Shown here: positions 1 to 8,427 of the stretch, one piece after another
Numbering within the stretch: the first letter of the stretch is position 1
Layout: every line of letters begins with the position of its first letter
Assembly (NCBI GenBank): GCA_021651055.1
Contig: JAJHOH010000001.1
Coordinates: 1,364,001-1,428,000 of the forward strand
Direction: 5' to 3'
Length of the DNA stretch: 64,000 bases
From: Candidatus Manganitrophus morganii
GTDB taxonomy: Bacteria > Nitrospirota > Nitrospiria > SBBL01 > Manganitrophaceae
Translations under genes and position numbers: made by a program
The notes under the pieces: generated by a model
What the model was told of the DNA's origin: nothing
Database searches by the model: none
The model's input: only the letters and a program-made list of their open reading frames with translations

Positions 1-469
1 AGCCGTGCGGCCCCCGCGCCGCCTTCTCCCACTCCGCCTCGGTCGGAAGACGCTTTCCCATCCATTCGCAATAATCCTCGGCCTCGAACCAGTTGACGTC
101 GGTCACCGGAAAGTTCGCCTGCCCGCCGGGAAAACGCCCCTCTTTCCAGGAGGGAGGCGGCCGTCGCTGGCGCTGTTCGACAAACGCCGCATATTCCTGG
201 TTCGTCACCTCGTATCGGTCTATCAGAAAGTCGGCGACGAAGATCCTTCGCTCGGGATGTTCATCGAGATACCACGGCTTCTTATTTCCGAATTCCGCCT
301 GGTTGTTGCCGGAGGTGTCGACCTCATTGCTCCCCATGATGAACTCCCCGGCGGGGATGAGGACCATTTCGGGAGGAACTTCCTGCTGACCGGAGAAAAA
401 GGAGATAAAGAGCGCAATTGGAATAGAGAGGAGGAGAAAGAGGAAAATCAACTTTCTGACAAAAGACAT
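1..469 (-). CDS. SUMF1/FGE-fold lipid-anchored or membrane-anchored protein, C-terminus beyond window
   Basis: Partial gene: the start codon is at 469 and the reading frame runs off the left edge. The protein opens with a hydrophobic segment (MSFVRKLIFLFLLL) and then PPEMVLIPAGEFIMGS, DRYEVTNQEYAAF, PVTDVNWFEAEDYCEWMG and KRLPTEAEWEKAARG, the classic conserved blocks of the SUMF1 (formylglycine-generating-enzyme) fold. The catalytic cysteine region lies outside the window, so activity cannot be judged. The start follows the stop of the 12-heme cytochrome gene by three bases, so the two are translationally coupled and the protein probably acts with the cytochrome at the cell envelope. A close paralogue is encoded at 46341-47141 and lacks the cysteine pair of true sulfatase-activating enzymes, so a structural or maturation role is more likely here too. 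Confidence 0.85.
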   Translation of the reverse strand, partial: MSFVRKLIFLFLLLSIPIALFISFFSGQQEVPPEMVLIPAGEFIMGSNEVDTSGNNQAEFGNKKPWYLDEHPERRIFVADFLIDRYEVTNQEYAAFVEQRQRRPPPSWKEGRFPGGQANFPVTDVNWFEAEDYCEWMGKRLPTEAEWEKAARGPHG

Positions 470-472
470 TAT

Positions 473-3400
473 CTACTTCTGGCCGTTGATGACGGAGTGG
501 GCATCATAATTGTGCCTCATGTTAAATCCGTGACACCGGAGGTTGCAACCGGGACCGCGATGACCTTGGCTTTGATAATCGTCAAAGGGGCTTCCCGGCC
601 CGTTGACCATGCGACCAAATCCCCACATCGGCTGATCTTCAAACCTCCCAAGTTCTGTACTCCCTTTTATATTCGGCTGGAAGTTGATGAGATGGGTATC
701 GAGGTTGTGGCCCGGGTTCTCTTGAACAAAAGTGGGATCATTCAAACCAACATAGAGGGTGTTTCCGGCCTCCACATTGCTGTGGACGTTGTTGTGGCAT
801 TCATGGCAGCGGGCATTCGTCCGCCCTACCAGGTGAAGCATGTGAAGGTTGCCCCCTGAATTTTGTCCATCGACATTGTTGGTTCCGCAGCGATAGAAAT
901 TCGTCAGCCGCGCCGCGGGAGGGATGAATGCGTTGGTGACAGGATCCCTACGACAGTTCTCCACTCCCGTTCCGGAATCGGTCCAGGCGGGGGTGATGAA
1001 CGCCGCCTCGGCATGGCAGTTGTAGCAGAGGGCGAAATTCTGAGGATTATAGGTATTCCTCGCGTTGCCGCGGCCGACGTTTGTGACCGTGTCGCCGATC
1101 AACGCCGTTTCGGATGTCCCCACCTTCGTGTCATAGTTGGCCCGCAAGATCCTCTTATAGATCGATCCATGCGGCCCCTGGGCCGTGTTCGGATCATTGA
1201 GGCTCGCCGTTCGGGTCGCTTCCGGATTCACCGGAATATCGGGAGGAACATCGGTCGGCCGCCGGTAAGCGGTCCCCCGTGTATCGTCGAAGGTAATCGG
1301 CCCGGGGTAGTCAGGACAGCTCACGTTTTGACTGCCGTCCCAACAGCTGGTCAACGACGGGAATCCAAAGGCGCCGAAGATCCGATTCAAAGGAAGCGCC
1401 CCCCCCAGGTAGGTCCCGAAAAGATCGGTGTTGTGGCAGTCGGTGCAATGGATTGTCTTCTCCCGGCTGAGTCCCATTCTTCCGAGGAACTGTCCCTGCT
1501 GCGTCGGAACCGACATGTTGAGTGTGTAATTGTTCAAGACCCCCGACTGGTTTCTCCCCGGTTGAAAGACCGGGTGAAACGAATGATTAAATCGGGGTGG
1601 ATTCCTATCAGGGATCAGTCGCTCCAGCGGATCGGCCGGCTGAATACGGAAGTTCTCTAGATAGAAGGGGACGGAGGTCGGATCGAACTCCTTCCGCTTG
1701 TTGCTCCCATGCGCGTTGACGCCGAGCGCCGGATTGACCGGGCTGTTGCCGCGCGCCTGGACGACCTTGCCGGTGCCGACCGCGGTAAAGAGGGCCTCCC
1801 GGACATGGTTGTTGAAGGTGTTCCCGTGGCAGCGGAGGCAGACTTCATAGATGTACGGCTCGCGACGCTCATCGACCGACTTCAAGGTCGATGCGACGAT
1901 GCCGCTCCGGATCGTGACCCCCGGCATCCCTTGGAACCGATTCCGCCGGGTGACCCGATGCATGTTGTGGCAATCGACGCATTCGACATGGGAAGTGTCG
2001 GGGGTCGGCGGGGCGTTCTCGGTGAGAATCTTGTTGTTGGCCGGCTCGGAAAAAGGGCCGCCGAAGAAAGAGGGAAGCCGGTTGTCGCTTCCCAGCTGGA
2101 CCCCTTCGGTCGGCAGATCGACGAAAACAGGCTGATGTCCGAGGGCCAGGTTCAGGTCCATCGCGCTCCCGGTCGGCGAAACCCCGTGACTGCCGTTCCC
2201 TTCCCTGTCTTTAAAGAACTGGGTCATGATGTCGGGGGCGCGGGTCGGCGCCTGGAGGATCGACGTCTCCTGCGGCTGATGGCACTGGAAGCAGGTCTGC
2301 TCGATCGCCACGTTGCCGAAATGATCGACCCCTTCCCGCATGATCCGGACCGCTCCCTGGCGGGTATGCGGATCATGGCAAATAAGGCAGGCGCGCTCGG
2401 CGACGGCGGGCGTTTCGTTGTTGTGAAGGTTGGTTGCCCCCGGCTTCAGCCGCGAATCATCGAATTGTCCCGTCTGGCGGTCGCCGAAATGTGAATTGAG
2501 ATCGGCCTCATTATAAGGCCATCCCGGTTTGTCGTGGCAGAAGAGGCAGATGATCGCCCCCCCTCCCTGCGGCGGCGCCGATGTGCCGGGCAGACCGGGC
2601 TGTTTCGCCGCCTGGGTCGTGGCGAAGGTCAATGACTGAAGACGGTTGGCCCGAAGGAATTTGGGGAAATCGACCTGGTGCGGATTGTGGCAAGAGGTGC
2701 ACTGGACGGAATCAAAAACATCGACGCTGTTCCCCGTCGCCCTCCGAAGGGGAGAGAGCGGCGTCGGCGTGCTCTGGGTGAAGGGACGCCGGATCGGCGG
2801 GCCGGGATCGACGAACTCGTGGTCTTTCGACAACAGCTCGGTGTCGAACCGCATCGAGATCGGATGATCGTTCCGAAGGTCCCGGCCCAAAACGCGGGTC
2901 GCCTGCTGCGTCGCGCCGTCGCCGACCGGGATACTCCCGGGAGGTCCGGCCGGCGTCTGGCCGGTCGGGTATTCCATCTCGATCGGAGTGCGGCCGTCCG
3001 GATCGAATCCTCCGCTCCCCGGCTTATTGATCAAGCTGCCGAGGGCGATCGTTCCGTCGTGGCAGGAGAGGCAGAGCCGCGAGTAGCCGGTCGGGCGGCC
3101 GGGATCGTTCGGCTTCGCCTCGAACGACTTGCTCCAGACCTGATCGTACATCTGATAATGGGCCGGGGAGAGGTTCCGGTTCCAGATCGGCGCCCGGATC
3201 TTCACCCCCTCCTGGCTGGCGCCGTGCGGGGTGTGGCAGAAGACGCAGACCTCGGTCGTCCCCTGGGGACCGTCGACCGACTTAATGTTCCGCTCCATAT
3301 CGGGATCGAAGAGCTCCTGGAAGAGGGTTGGATTCGGAACCGGATTCGCCGAGAGGTTATGTTTCGTGTTGCTGACATCTTCGTTGAACGGCTCGGAGGT

Positions 3401-3526
3401 CGGCTGGGCGGAGGAAGGAGAGCGGAAAGGAATGCCGAGGAGCGACAGGGCGACCGTCCCCAATGTGATGAGGAGGACGATCGATAATCCCCAAACGCCG
3501 ATACTTGATCTAAACTTTCCCCTCAT
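473..3526 (-). CDS. Large multiheme c-type cytochrome, 12 heme-binding motifs
   Basis: 1017-residue exported cytochrome. An N-terminal hydrophobic segment (about residues 10-32) followed by SSAQ looks like a signal peptide. I count eleven CXXCH motifs (first CVFCH at residues 94-98) plus one CX3CH (CNLRCH near residue 994). Several sites have the CXXCHxPH form of the doubled-CXXCH family (CVFCHTPHG, CTSCHNPHQ, CLICHDPHT). Position in the run after a beta-barrel gene suggests it is the extracellular cytochrome of a porin-cytochrome conduit, passing electrons between the outer surface and periplasm; the electron donor or acceptor (Fe, Mn or other) cannot be read from sequence. Its N-terminal third resembles the 4-heme and 5-heme proteins at 7237-8427 and 9529-10335. 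It has its own promoter candidate. No lipobox is evident. The start has a good AAAGAGG ribosome-binding site. Confidence 0.95.
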   Translation of the reverse strand: MRGKFRSSIGVWGLSIVLLITLGTVALSLLGIPFRSPSSAQPTSEPFNEDVSNTKHNLSANPVPNPTLFQELFDPDMERNIKSVDGPQGTTEVCVFCHTPHGASQEGVKIRAPIWNRNLSPAHYQMYDQVWSKSFEAKPNDPGRPTGYSRLCLSCHDGTIALGSLINKPGSGGFDPDGRTPIEMEYPTGQTPAGPPGSIPVGDGATQQATRVLGRDLRNDHPISMRFDTELLSKDHEFVDPGPPIRRPFTQSTPTPLSPLRRATGNSVDVFDSVQCTSCHNPHQVDFPKFLRANRLQSLTFATTQAAKQPGLPGTSAPPQGGGAIICLFCHDKPGWPYNEADLNSHFGDRQTGQFDDSRLKPGATNLHNNETPAVAERACLICHDPHTRQGAVRIMREGVDHFGNVAIEQTCFQCHQPQETSILQAPTRAPDIMTQFFKDREGNGSHGVSPTGSAMDLNLALGHQPVFVDLPTEGVQLGSDNRLPSFFGGPFSEPANNKILTENAPPTPDTSHVECVDCHNMHRVTRRNRFQGMPGVTIRSGIVASTLKSVDERREPYIYEVCLRCHGNTFNNHVREALFTAVGTGKVVQARGNSPVNPALGVNAHGSNKRKEFDPTSVPFYLENFRIQPADPLERLIPDRNPPRFNHSFHPVFQPGRNQSGVLNNYTLNMSVPTQQGQFLGRMGLSREKTIHCTDCHNTDLFGTYLGGALPLNRIFGAFGFPSLTSCWDGSQNVSCPDYPGPITFDDTRGTAYRRPTDVPPDIPVNPEATRTASLNDPNTAQGPHGSIYKRILRANYDTKVGTSETALIGDTVTNVGRGNARNTYNPQNFALCYNCHAEAAFITPAWTDSGTGVENCRRDPVTNAFIPPAARLTNFYRCGTNNVDGQNSGGNLHMLHLVGRTNARCHECHNNVHSNVEAGNTLYVGLNDPTFVQENPGHNLDTHLINFQPNIKGSTELGRFEDQPMWGFGRMVNGPGSPFDDYQSQGHRGPGCNLRCHGFNMRHNYDAHSVINGQK

Positions 3527-3549
3527 TAAACCTCTTTCTCCGTTCCGGC

Positions 3550-3582
3550 GATCATCTTAATGATCGTTTGTTTCTTTGTCAA
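3550..3582 (-). promoter_or_regulatory. Sigma-70-like promoter of the 12-heme cytochrome gene, with inverted repeat over the -10
   Basis: On the minus strand TTGACA (3582-3577), a 17-base spacer and TAAGAT (3559-3554) lie just upstream of the 12-heme cytochrome gene (start 3526). The -10 is enclosed by 6-base inverted arms GATCAT/ATGATC (3550-3555 and 3560-3565), which could be an operator. This suggests the large cytochrome can be transcribed independently of the genes upstream. Confidence 0.55.
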
Positions 3583-3595
3583 CGGAATTGATGTC

Positions 3596-3615
3596 GGGCG
3601 ACGCATGCGTCGCCC
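3596..3615. repeat. Perfect 20-bp palindrome GGGCGACGCATGCGTCGCCC
   Basis: Perfect palindrome in the gap between the NHL lipoprotein gene and the 12-heme cytochrome gene, followed by CTACA. Its GC-rich flanks (GGGCG...CGCCCCTACA) resemble the ends of the other short palindromic elements at 11007-11040 and 31535-31559, so it is probably a member or relative of that dispersed family. It has no T-run and so is not an obvious terminator, though it could attenuate read-through. Confidence 0.7.
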
Positions 3616-3640
3616 CTACAAACAGATGATCGATCTCAAC

Positions 3641-4705
3641 TCAACTCGATGGGACAACCTTATCCTCCAGCAGCTGAAACACCTGGACCCGCTGGTTGTA
3701 CGAATCGGCGACGTAAATTTTTCCTTCCCGATCGACGGCGATTCCGGAGGGGAGCCAGAAGAAGCCCGGCTCCACCCCCGACCTTCCAAAATGAAGGAGA
3801 AGCTCTCCCGACGAATTGAAGATCTGGACATTATCATAAAGGGTATCGACGACGTAAAGATGGTTCGCCCCGTCCACCGCGATCCCCTTCGGCCGGGAAA
3901 ATTGTCCCAGCGTCGCCCCCAGGCTCCCGATCTGCGATTGGAATTGCCCCTCTGCATCGAACACCTGAACCCTGAAATTCAGCGAGTCGGAGACGTAGAG
4001 CCGGCCGTCGTGATCGACGGTGGCGTAGGTCGGGAAATTCAGCTCGCCGTTTCCGACCCCTCGCTTTCCGATCTCTCCCTGCTTCTCCCCCTCGAGGCTG
4101 TATACCAGGATCCGATGACCCATCGTATCGACGACATAGAGCCGCTCGCGCGACCGATCGATCGCGATTCCGGAGATCCGCTCCATCTCCCCCTCCCGGC
4201 CGATGATCCGGACCGGCTCTCCTTCCTGATCGTAGACGAAGACCCGGTTGAGATCGGCATCGGTGACGTAAAGCCGCTTCGATCCGTCGATTGCCACACC
4301 GATCGGATTCTTCAACCGCCCATACGGCTCCGGAAGCCGGAAATACTGCCGGTATTCATGGTTCTTCCCGTTGAAATAATGGACCACCTGCAACCCGGTA
4401 TCGCCGATATAGACCCCCCCCTCTTCATCCACCGTCACACCGGAGGGGCGAATCACGTAGGGGGCTTGCCGCTCCCCGAACAAAAAATGAATCACTTTTT
4501 TAAACCAAGAGGGCTTCACCCCGACATCTTTCGGCTGCGTGAGGTTTTGAACAAATGTAATCTTCGGCGGATCGGGGGGCTCCGGCCAAAAAATCGCCGG
4601 CGGCTTCTCGACAGGCGCCCCCGCGCAAGCGACCAATCCCAACAGGATGATCCCGATCAGAGGGTTTCGAAGCGCTCCTCTTGATTTTAATCTTTTCCCC
4701 CTCAC
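3641..4705 (-). CDS. NHL-repeat beta-propeller lipoprotein (paralogue 1)
   Basis: 354-residue protein with a lipoprotein signal (LLGLVACAG, lipobox LVAC) and then about six NHL-type blades. Each has a PxGIAVD-like start, a YVxD core and a RVQVF-like end (PSGVTVD, NPIGVAID, ISGIAID, RPKGIAVD, LPSGIAVD with VYIGDTG, LYVTDAD, LYVVDTM, LYVSDSL, IYVADSY). NHL propellers usually mediate protein or ligand contacts, and no catalytic residues are apparent. The gene lies 26 bases downstream of the barrel gene and precedes the 12-heme cytochrome, so it is probably an outer-membrane-anchored scaffold of the electron conduit. It is paralogous to 8424-9464: both have an xWPxPPxxPxIxF stretch after the lipidated cysteine. 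The start is a GTG at 4705, with only a weak ribosome-binding site. Confidence 0.88.
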   Translation of the reverse strand: MRGKRLKSRGALRNPLIGIILLGLVACAGAPVEKPPAIFWPEPPDPPKITFVQNLTQPKDVGVKPSWFKKVIHFLFGERQAPYVIRPSGVTVDEEGGVYIGDTGLQVVHYFNGKNHEYRQYFRLPEPYGRLKNPIGVAIDGSKRLYVTDADLNRVFVYDQEGEPVRIIGREGEMERISGIAIDRSRERLYVVDTMGHRILVYSLEGEKQGEIGKRGVGNGELNFPTYATVDHDGRLYVSDSLNFRVQVFDAEGQFQSQIGSLGATLGQFSRPKGIAVDGANHLYVVDTLYDNVQIFNSSGELLLHFGRSGVEPGFFWLPSGIAVDREGKIYVADSYNQRVQVFQLLEDKVVPSS

Positions 4706-4731
4706 CCCTACCGCCTCACGCCTCCCGTTTC

Positions 4732-6573
4732 TTAAAACACCCTCGTCGCTCTTGCAAAAATCGTCTCGCTTCGGTAAGTGACCCCCGCCGAGCGGTCATT
4801 GGCCCAGCGATGGTCGAGATTGAAGAGGAACTTCCCGATCTGATAAGCCAGCACGGTGGTGAACTCGAGCGTATCCCGATCAAGCGAGCTGTTTCCGTCT
4901 CCCCGTTGGTGGCTGTCGCGGGCCCCCAGCGTGAGATTGGTATTTCCGAGATAGAAGCTCCATTGGATCTCTTCATAGAAAATATCCGAGTCCAAGTAAA
5001 AACCTTCCGGATAATCCTGCCGGGTCCACCCCGCCGCGAGAAGCCCGCCGCCGAGGAAATAGTAGCTTCCACGCGCATCGTAGAGCAAAGAGGTTCCCGT
5101 CGGCCCGAAGCCCTCGATCCGGGTGAGGCTCGCCGAGCCCTGGAGAAAGAGGCTGTCGTCCCTGAAAATCACCCCGCGGAAGTAGCTGCTGTCGACGTTG
5201 AGCTGGAAGGTGTGAGCGCGCTGGTCGTCCTCTTCCTGTACGGTCGGACCGTCCCGATTGATATCGTTGAAGGTATACGCCAGGGCGATATGGATGATTC
5301 GGATCTGGGTATTTTCAACCCCCAGCGTAAGGGTGTTCATCAAATCACGGAGGTCGTCTTCCTGGGGACCTGCCAAATTCGCCCGGGAAGTATCGGCGGT
5401 CCCGTAGCTCAAAGCGTAGCTGGCGCTGTAGCGGAGGATCTCGACCGACCGGGTGTAATTGGCATAACCCCGATACCGCTGATAGAGAGAAGAGAGCTCG
5501 GCTCCATTCCCCTCGGTCTCGGTCATTCCGACCGAGGCCCCCAAACCGGTGCTCAGCCCGAAGAAGGGACGGTAGTTGAGGACATAGTCGGCAAACGGAG
5601 AAGAGGTCGTCGTCCCGTTCACTTCAAACTGGAAATACCGGAGGCTCGTCACCATGTCGAGGAGCTCGGTCGGCCGGATCGACGCGCTCCAGAAAGCATT
5701 CAGCCGGTTGAAGTCGATCGTATCGGGTGTCTCGGCATATTCGACCCGCGCGTGGGTGTCCCAAAAAACACTCGGCGTGTAGAAGACGGAAGCGCCGACG
5801 GCCCGCTCCTGGGCGAAGGTGAGCCCCGGCGCATTCGTTCCGCCGACGTCGGCATACCGCGCAAAAGTGCTCAACGAAAGGGCGGAAGCAAGACGGCTCT
5901 CGGTATTCAGGTTCACCGCATGGCCGTCGATCGAATCGACCTCCCCGTCGATCCGCGCCACATCGGTTTGATTGTATTGATAACGGCCGATCACCGTCGT
6001 CTCCCCGATCCGGCCGCTCGATTCCGCGTTGAAGTACCGGCTGACGGTATCCGGAAGGCGGTCGCGATCGTTCGCCTTCAGCTCCGATTGGTTGTAGGAG
6101 AGGGCAAGGCGCGGCAACCGGGGAATCGAAAGAGACCAATTCGCCCCGTAGGTGGTGATCGTATCTTTCACAACGGTATCGAGCTGGTTGGAGCGGGTGA
6201 CCCGTTGGGCGTAAAAGCTGAAGGGAGAGATATATGGAAAGAGATTCAACCCAAGAGAATAATCGGTGAAGTTGAAATTCTGATCGGTGAAATTGCCGTT
6301 CGTCTCGGTGTCCTGGCTGAGGAACGTGCCGCTGAGGGAGAACGTCCCGATTCGGGGATCGATAATCTCTCCGAAATTATGAAGGTTGTAACGCTGCTGC
6401 AGAAAATCGGTCTCCGCGACGTCCTCTTCCTGCGTCGTCCGAATGTGCCCATAGGATAAATCGACGCTCCCTCCTAAATTAAGGAGCCGTCCGTCCGCCC
6501 GGGAGGGGTAGAAAAGCGTCGGGAGGAAGAGCAATATGAGCATTCCGGTCCAAAGACAGCGTTTCTTCTCCAA
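4732..6573 (-). CDS. Outer-membrane beta-barrel, likely the porin of a porin-cytochrome conduit
   Basis: 613-residue protein with a signal peptide (about residues 1-27, hydrophobic core LILLFLPTLFY). It has alternating hydrophobic/polar strands throughout and a C-terminal ARATRVF ending in phenylalanine, the usual outer-membrane insertion signal. Aromatic-rich strand pairs with acidic loops are spaced as in a roughly 20-strand barrel; I did not compute the number. There are no heme motifs. Located among cytochrome genes and directly downstream of a SurA-N-like chaperone gene, it fits the role of MtrB/OmbB-type barrels that sheath a periplasmic cytochrome across the outer membrane. Sequence similarity to those families cannot be confirmed by eye. 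The long open frame on the opposite strand is a GC-rich shadow. Confidence 0.88.
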   Translation of the reverse strand: MEKKRCLWTGMLILLFLPTLFYPSRADGRLLNLGGSVDLSYGHIRTTQEEDVAETDFLQQRYNLHNFGEIIDPRIGTFSLSGTFLSQDTETNGNFTDQNFNFTDYSLGLNLFPYISPFSFYAQRVTRSNQLDTVVKDTITTYGANWSLSIPRLPRLALSYNQSELKANDRDRLPDTVSRYFNAESSGRIGETTVIGRYQYNQTDVARIDGEVDSIDGHAVNLNTESRLASALSLSTFARYADVGGTNAPGLTFAQERAVGASVFYTPSVFWDTHARVEYAETPDTIDFNRLNAFWSASIRPTELLDMVTSLRYFQFEVNGTTTSSPFADYVLNYRPFFGLSTGLGASVGMTETEGNGAELSSLYQRYRGYANYTRSVEILRYSASYALSYGTADTSRANLAGPQEDDLRDLMNTLTLGVENTQIRIIHIALAYTFNDINRDGPTVQEEDDQRAHTFQLNVDSSYFRGVIFRDDSLFLQGSASLTRIEGFGPTGTSLLYDARGSYYFLGGGLLAAGWTRQDYPEGFYLDSDIFYEEIQWSFYLGNTNLTLGARDSHQRGDGNSSLDRDTLEFTTVLAYQIGKFLFNLDHRWANDRSAGVTYRSETIFARATRVF

Positions 6574-6657
6574 ACGGAGCGTTCCTCCCCCCAGGCGTTC
6601 CCCACAGGCGATCCTTCGATCGCCTTCGACAATCGACGGTAAATAACCCGCCGTTAT

Positions 6658-7224
6658 TTAATAAATTTTAATTTCTGATTTCTTCCGAACCCCTTCCAAC
6701 CAATTCTTTTTCCCCGCCTCGTCGGACGGAGAAATTTCATTCCACATTTTCCGAACCAAAATAAACCGACGCACCCCCTGTCTGACCTCTTCGAGGGTGA
6801 GTCCCTCTCGGACCAACGCCGCGTTGAAATCGTCCTCGGCGGCGAACCGCTTTCGGATCCGGTCCACCTCCGCTTCGATCTCCTCGGGAGCAATCTTCTC
6901 CCCCTGCTTCAGCGCTTCCTGGTAAATCAACTCCTCGTCGATGAGCCGCCCCAGCACTTCTTTGCGTAGGCTCATCATCCTCGGAGGGGAAAGTTCTTTG
7001 TGGCCGATCTGGCGAAGATAATTCCGGACCCCTTCTTCGACCGAGTCTGCCGTAATCGGAACCTGGTTGACCTCCGCGACCGGCGCGGCGTCATCCGCAA
7101 GCAAAACCTGCGGGAGGAAAAGAAGACAGAATCCGGAAGACAGAATCCAGAAGAACGGCTTTAGGAGCTTCCCTGTTCTGAGTTCTGATTTCTCTCGCCC
7201 GATTCCGATCTCCTCTCTTCTCAC
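6658..7224 (-). CDS. SurA N-terminal-domain-like periplasmic chaperone without a PPIase domain
   Basis: 188 residues. A signal peptide (hydrophobic FFWILSSGFCLLFLP, then LLADDAAP) is followed by the pattern VAEVNQVPITADSVEEGV, LRKEVLGRLIDEELIYQEA and EEIEAEVDRIRKRF, which matches the N-terminal chaperone region of SurA/PpiD-type proteins. The protein ends where a parvulin domain would begin, so it probably binds unfolded outer-membrane protein without isomerase activity. The gene sits between a tetraheme cytochrome gene (13 bases upstream) and the beta-barrel gene, which argues for a dedicated chaperone for that barrel. No sign of frameshift truncation: the stop follows an ordinary helix. Confidence 0.8.
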   Translation of the reverse strand: MRREEIGIGREKSELRTGKLLKPFFWILSSGFCLLFLPQVLLADDAAPVAEVNQVPITADSVEEGVRNYLRQIGHKELSPPRMMSLRKEVLGRLIDEELIYQEALKQGEKIAPEEIEAEVDRIRKRFAAEDDFNAALVREGLTLEEVRQGVRRFILVRKMWNEISPSDEAGKKNWLEGVRKKSEIKIY

Positions 7225-7236
7225 TTCCGACTTTCC

Positions 7237-8427
7237 TTACTTCTTATGACAGCTCAAACAGACCAGGCTCCCGGCATTCCGATCTTGTGAGTTGGCCCCC
7301 GGCATCGAAGCCATCCTTAAAAAAAGATTGTTGTTGACCGTTTGAGGGTTGACCGGCTCCGAAAGGGCCGGTTGCCCGCCGGGACGGCTCGCCTCATGCG
7401 GATTGTGACAGGAGGCGCACTCGATGTACGGCGCATCGGGACGGCCCGGGTCGGAGGGATAGGCCCGAATCCGATCGCGCTTGTCCAACGGCAGGAAGGC
7501 GCCGTTCGGATTCCGATCGATCCACATTACGCTCCCGCTTCCCGGAATGCGTCCTCCTTTGGAAGAGATGTTCGTTAGAATCTCCCGGAACTGCGGATCG
7601 GTCCGGGGAATCTCGATGCTCACCGGATGATCATCCCGCAGATCGAGCCCCAGGTTCGGGAACGGCTCGGCTCCCAACGAGGCATTCGGGCCTCCGCCGA
7701 ACGCATCAAAGAAGACGAATCCTCCCGACGTCTCATCCCGGCGCCCCTCGCGGAAGCTGCCGGTCGCATCGACCGCCGGTCCCATGAAGGTCATCCCGAT
7801 GCTTCCCCCCGCCCCGCTCAAGACCCGGTTGCTCGGGAAGAAACCGCCCGAACCGGAGCTGTTGATCAAGGCGTCGAACGCCACCGCGCCGTCATGGCAA
7901 GAGAGACAGGCGAGCGAGACCCCCTTCGGCCGGCCCGGCGTCCCGAGCATATCTTGCGCATCATAATTCGGACTGGTATAGGGGGTGAAGGACATCGGAT
8001 TGGAGAGACGGCGATTCCAAAGCGGGGCATGGCCGACCAGCCCGTTGACATTGCTCTGCGCGCCGTGCGGGGTATGGCAGAAGATGCAGACCTCTTCGTT
8101 CAGGCGGATGTCTCCTTCCACGCCGCGGACCTCCGGATTTCGCGCCCCGCGAAGCGAGGTCAACTCCCCTGCTTTAAAGTCGCTTCCTTCCCTCGCAGCG
8201 ATATCTGGATTGACGGCAAGGTTATGTTTGGTATGCCGAACATCTTCAGATGCGAACACATTCAGAAGGGAGAAAGCGGTCCCCATCAGCGCCAGGACGA
8301 TCAAAATAAAATTCCGCCTTCGTGAGGGGAAGCCTGCCGGAAGCAAGCGGTTGGCCGCCTGAAAGATGCGTCCGATCCGTTTCAGGATCATCCTCTGCCG
8401 ATCAGAGGCGCTGCGACGCGTCGTCAT
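7237..8427 (-). CDS. Tetraheme c-type cytochrome of the electron conduit
   Basis: 396 residues with an internal hydrophobic export segment (about residues 39-58, FILIVLALMGTAFSLLNVFA) after a basic N-terminus. Four CXXCH motifs: CIFCH, CLSCH, CASCH and a final CLSCH two residues before the end. Shared blocks with the 5-heme and 12-heme proteins are TKHNLA near the N-terminus, CxFCHTPHG, APLWNR, SLACLSCHDG and LRDDHPVS, so the three are one family. The start overlaps the stop of the upstream NHL gene (ATGA), indicating translational coupling. Likely periplasmic or barrel-embedded, relaying electrons between soluble carriers and the 12-heme protein. Confidence 0.92.
   Translation of the reverse strand: MTTRRSASDRQRMILKRIGRIFQAANRLLPAGFPSRRRNFILIVLALMGTAFSLLNVFASEDVRHTKHNLAVNPDIAAREGSDFKAGELTSLRGARNPEVRGVEGDIRLNEEVCIFCHTPHGAQSNVNGLVGHAPLWNRRLSNPMSFTPYTSPNYDAQDMLGTPGRPKGVSLACLSCHDGAVAFDALINSSGSGGFFPSNRVLSGAGGSIGMTFMGPAVDATGSFREGRRDETSGGFVFFDAFGGGPNASLGAEPFPNLGLDLRDDHPVSIEIPRTDPQFREILTNISSKGGRIPGSGSVMWIDRNPNGAFLPLDKRDRIRAYPSDPGRPDAPYIECASCHNPHEASRPGGQPALSEPVNPQTVNNNLFLRMASMPGANSQDRNAGSLVCLSCHKK

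Noticed and set aside
4681-6459. Long open frame on the strand opposite the beta-barrel gene (592 codons)
   Set aside because: Arg/Pro/Ile-rich translation with no family, signal or ribosome-binding site. GC-rich third-position bias produces long antisense frames here; the same holds for frames opposite the cytochromes and histidine kinases.
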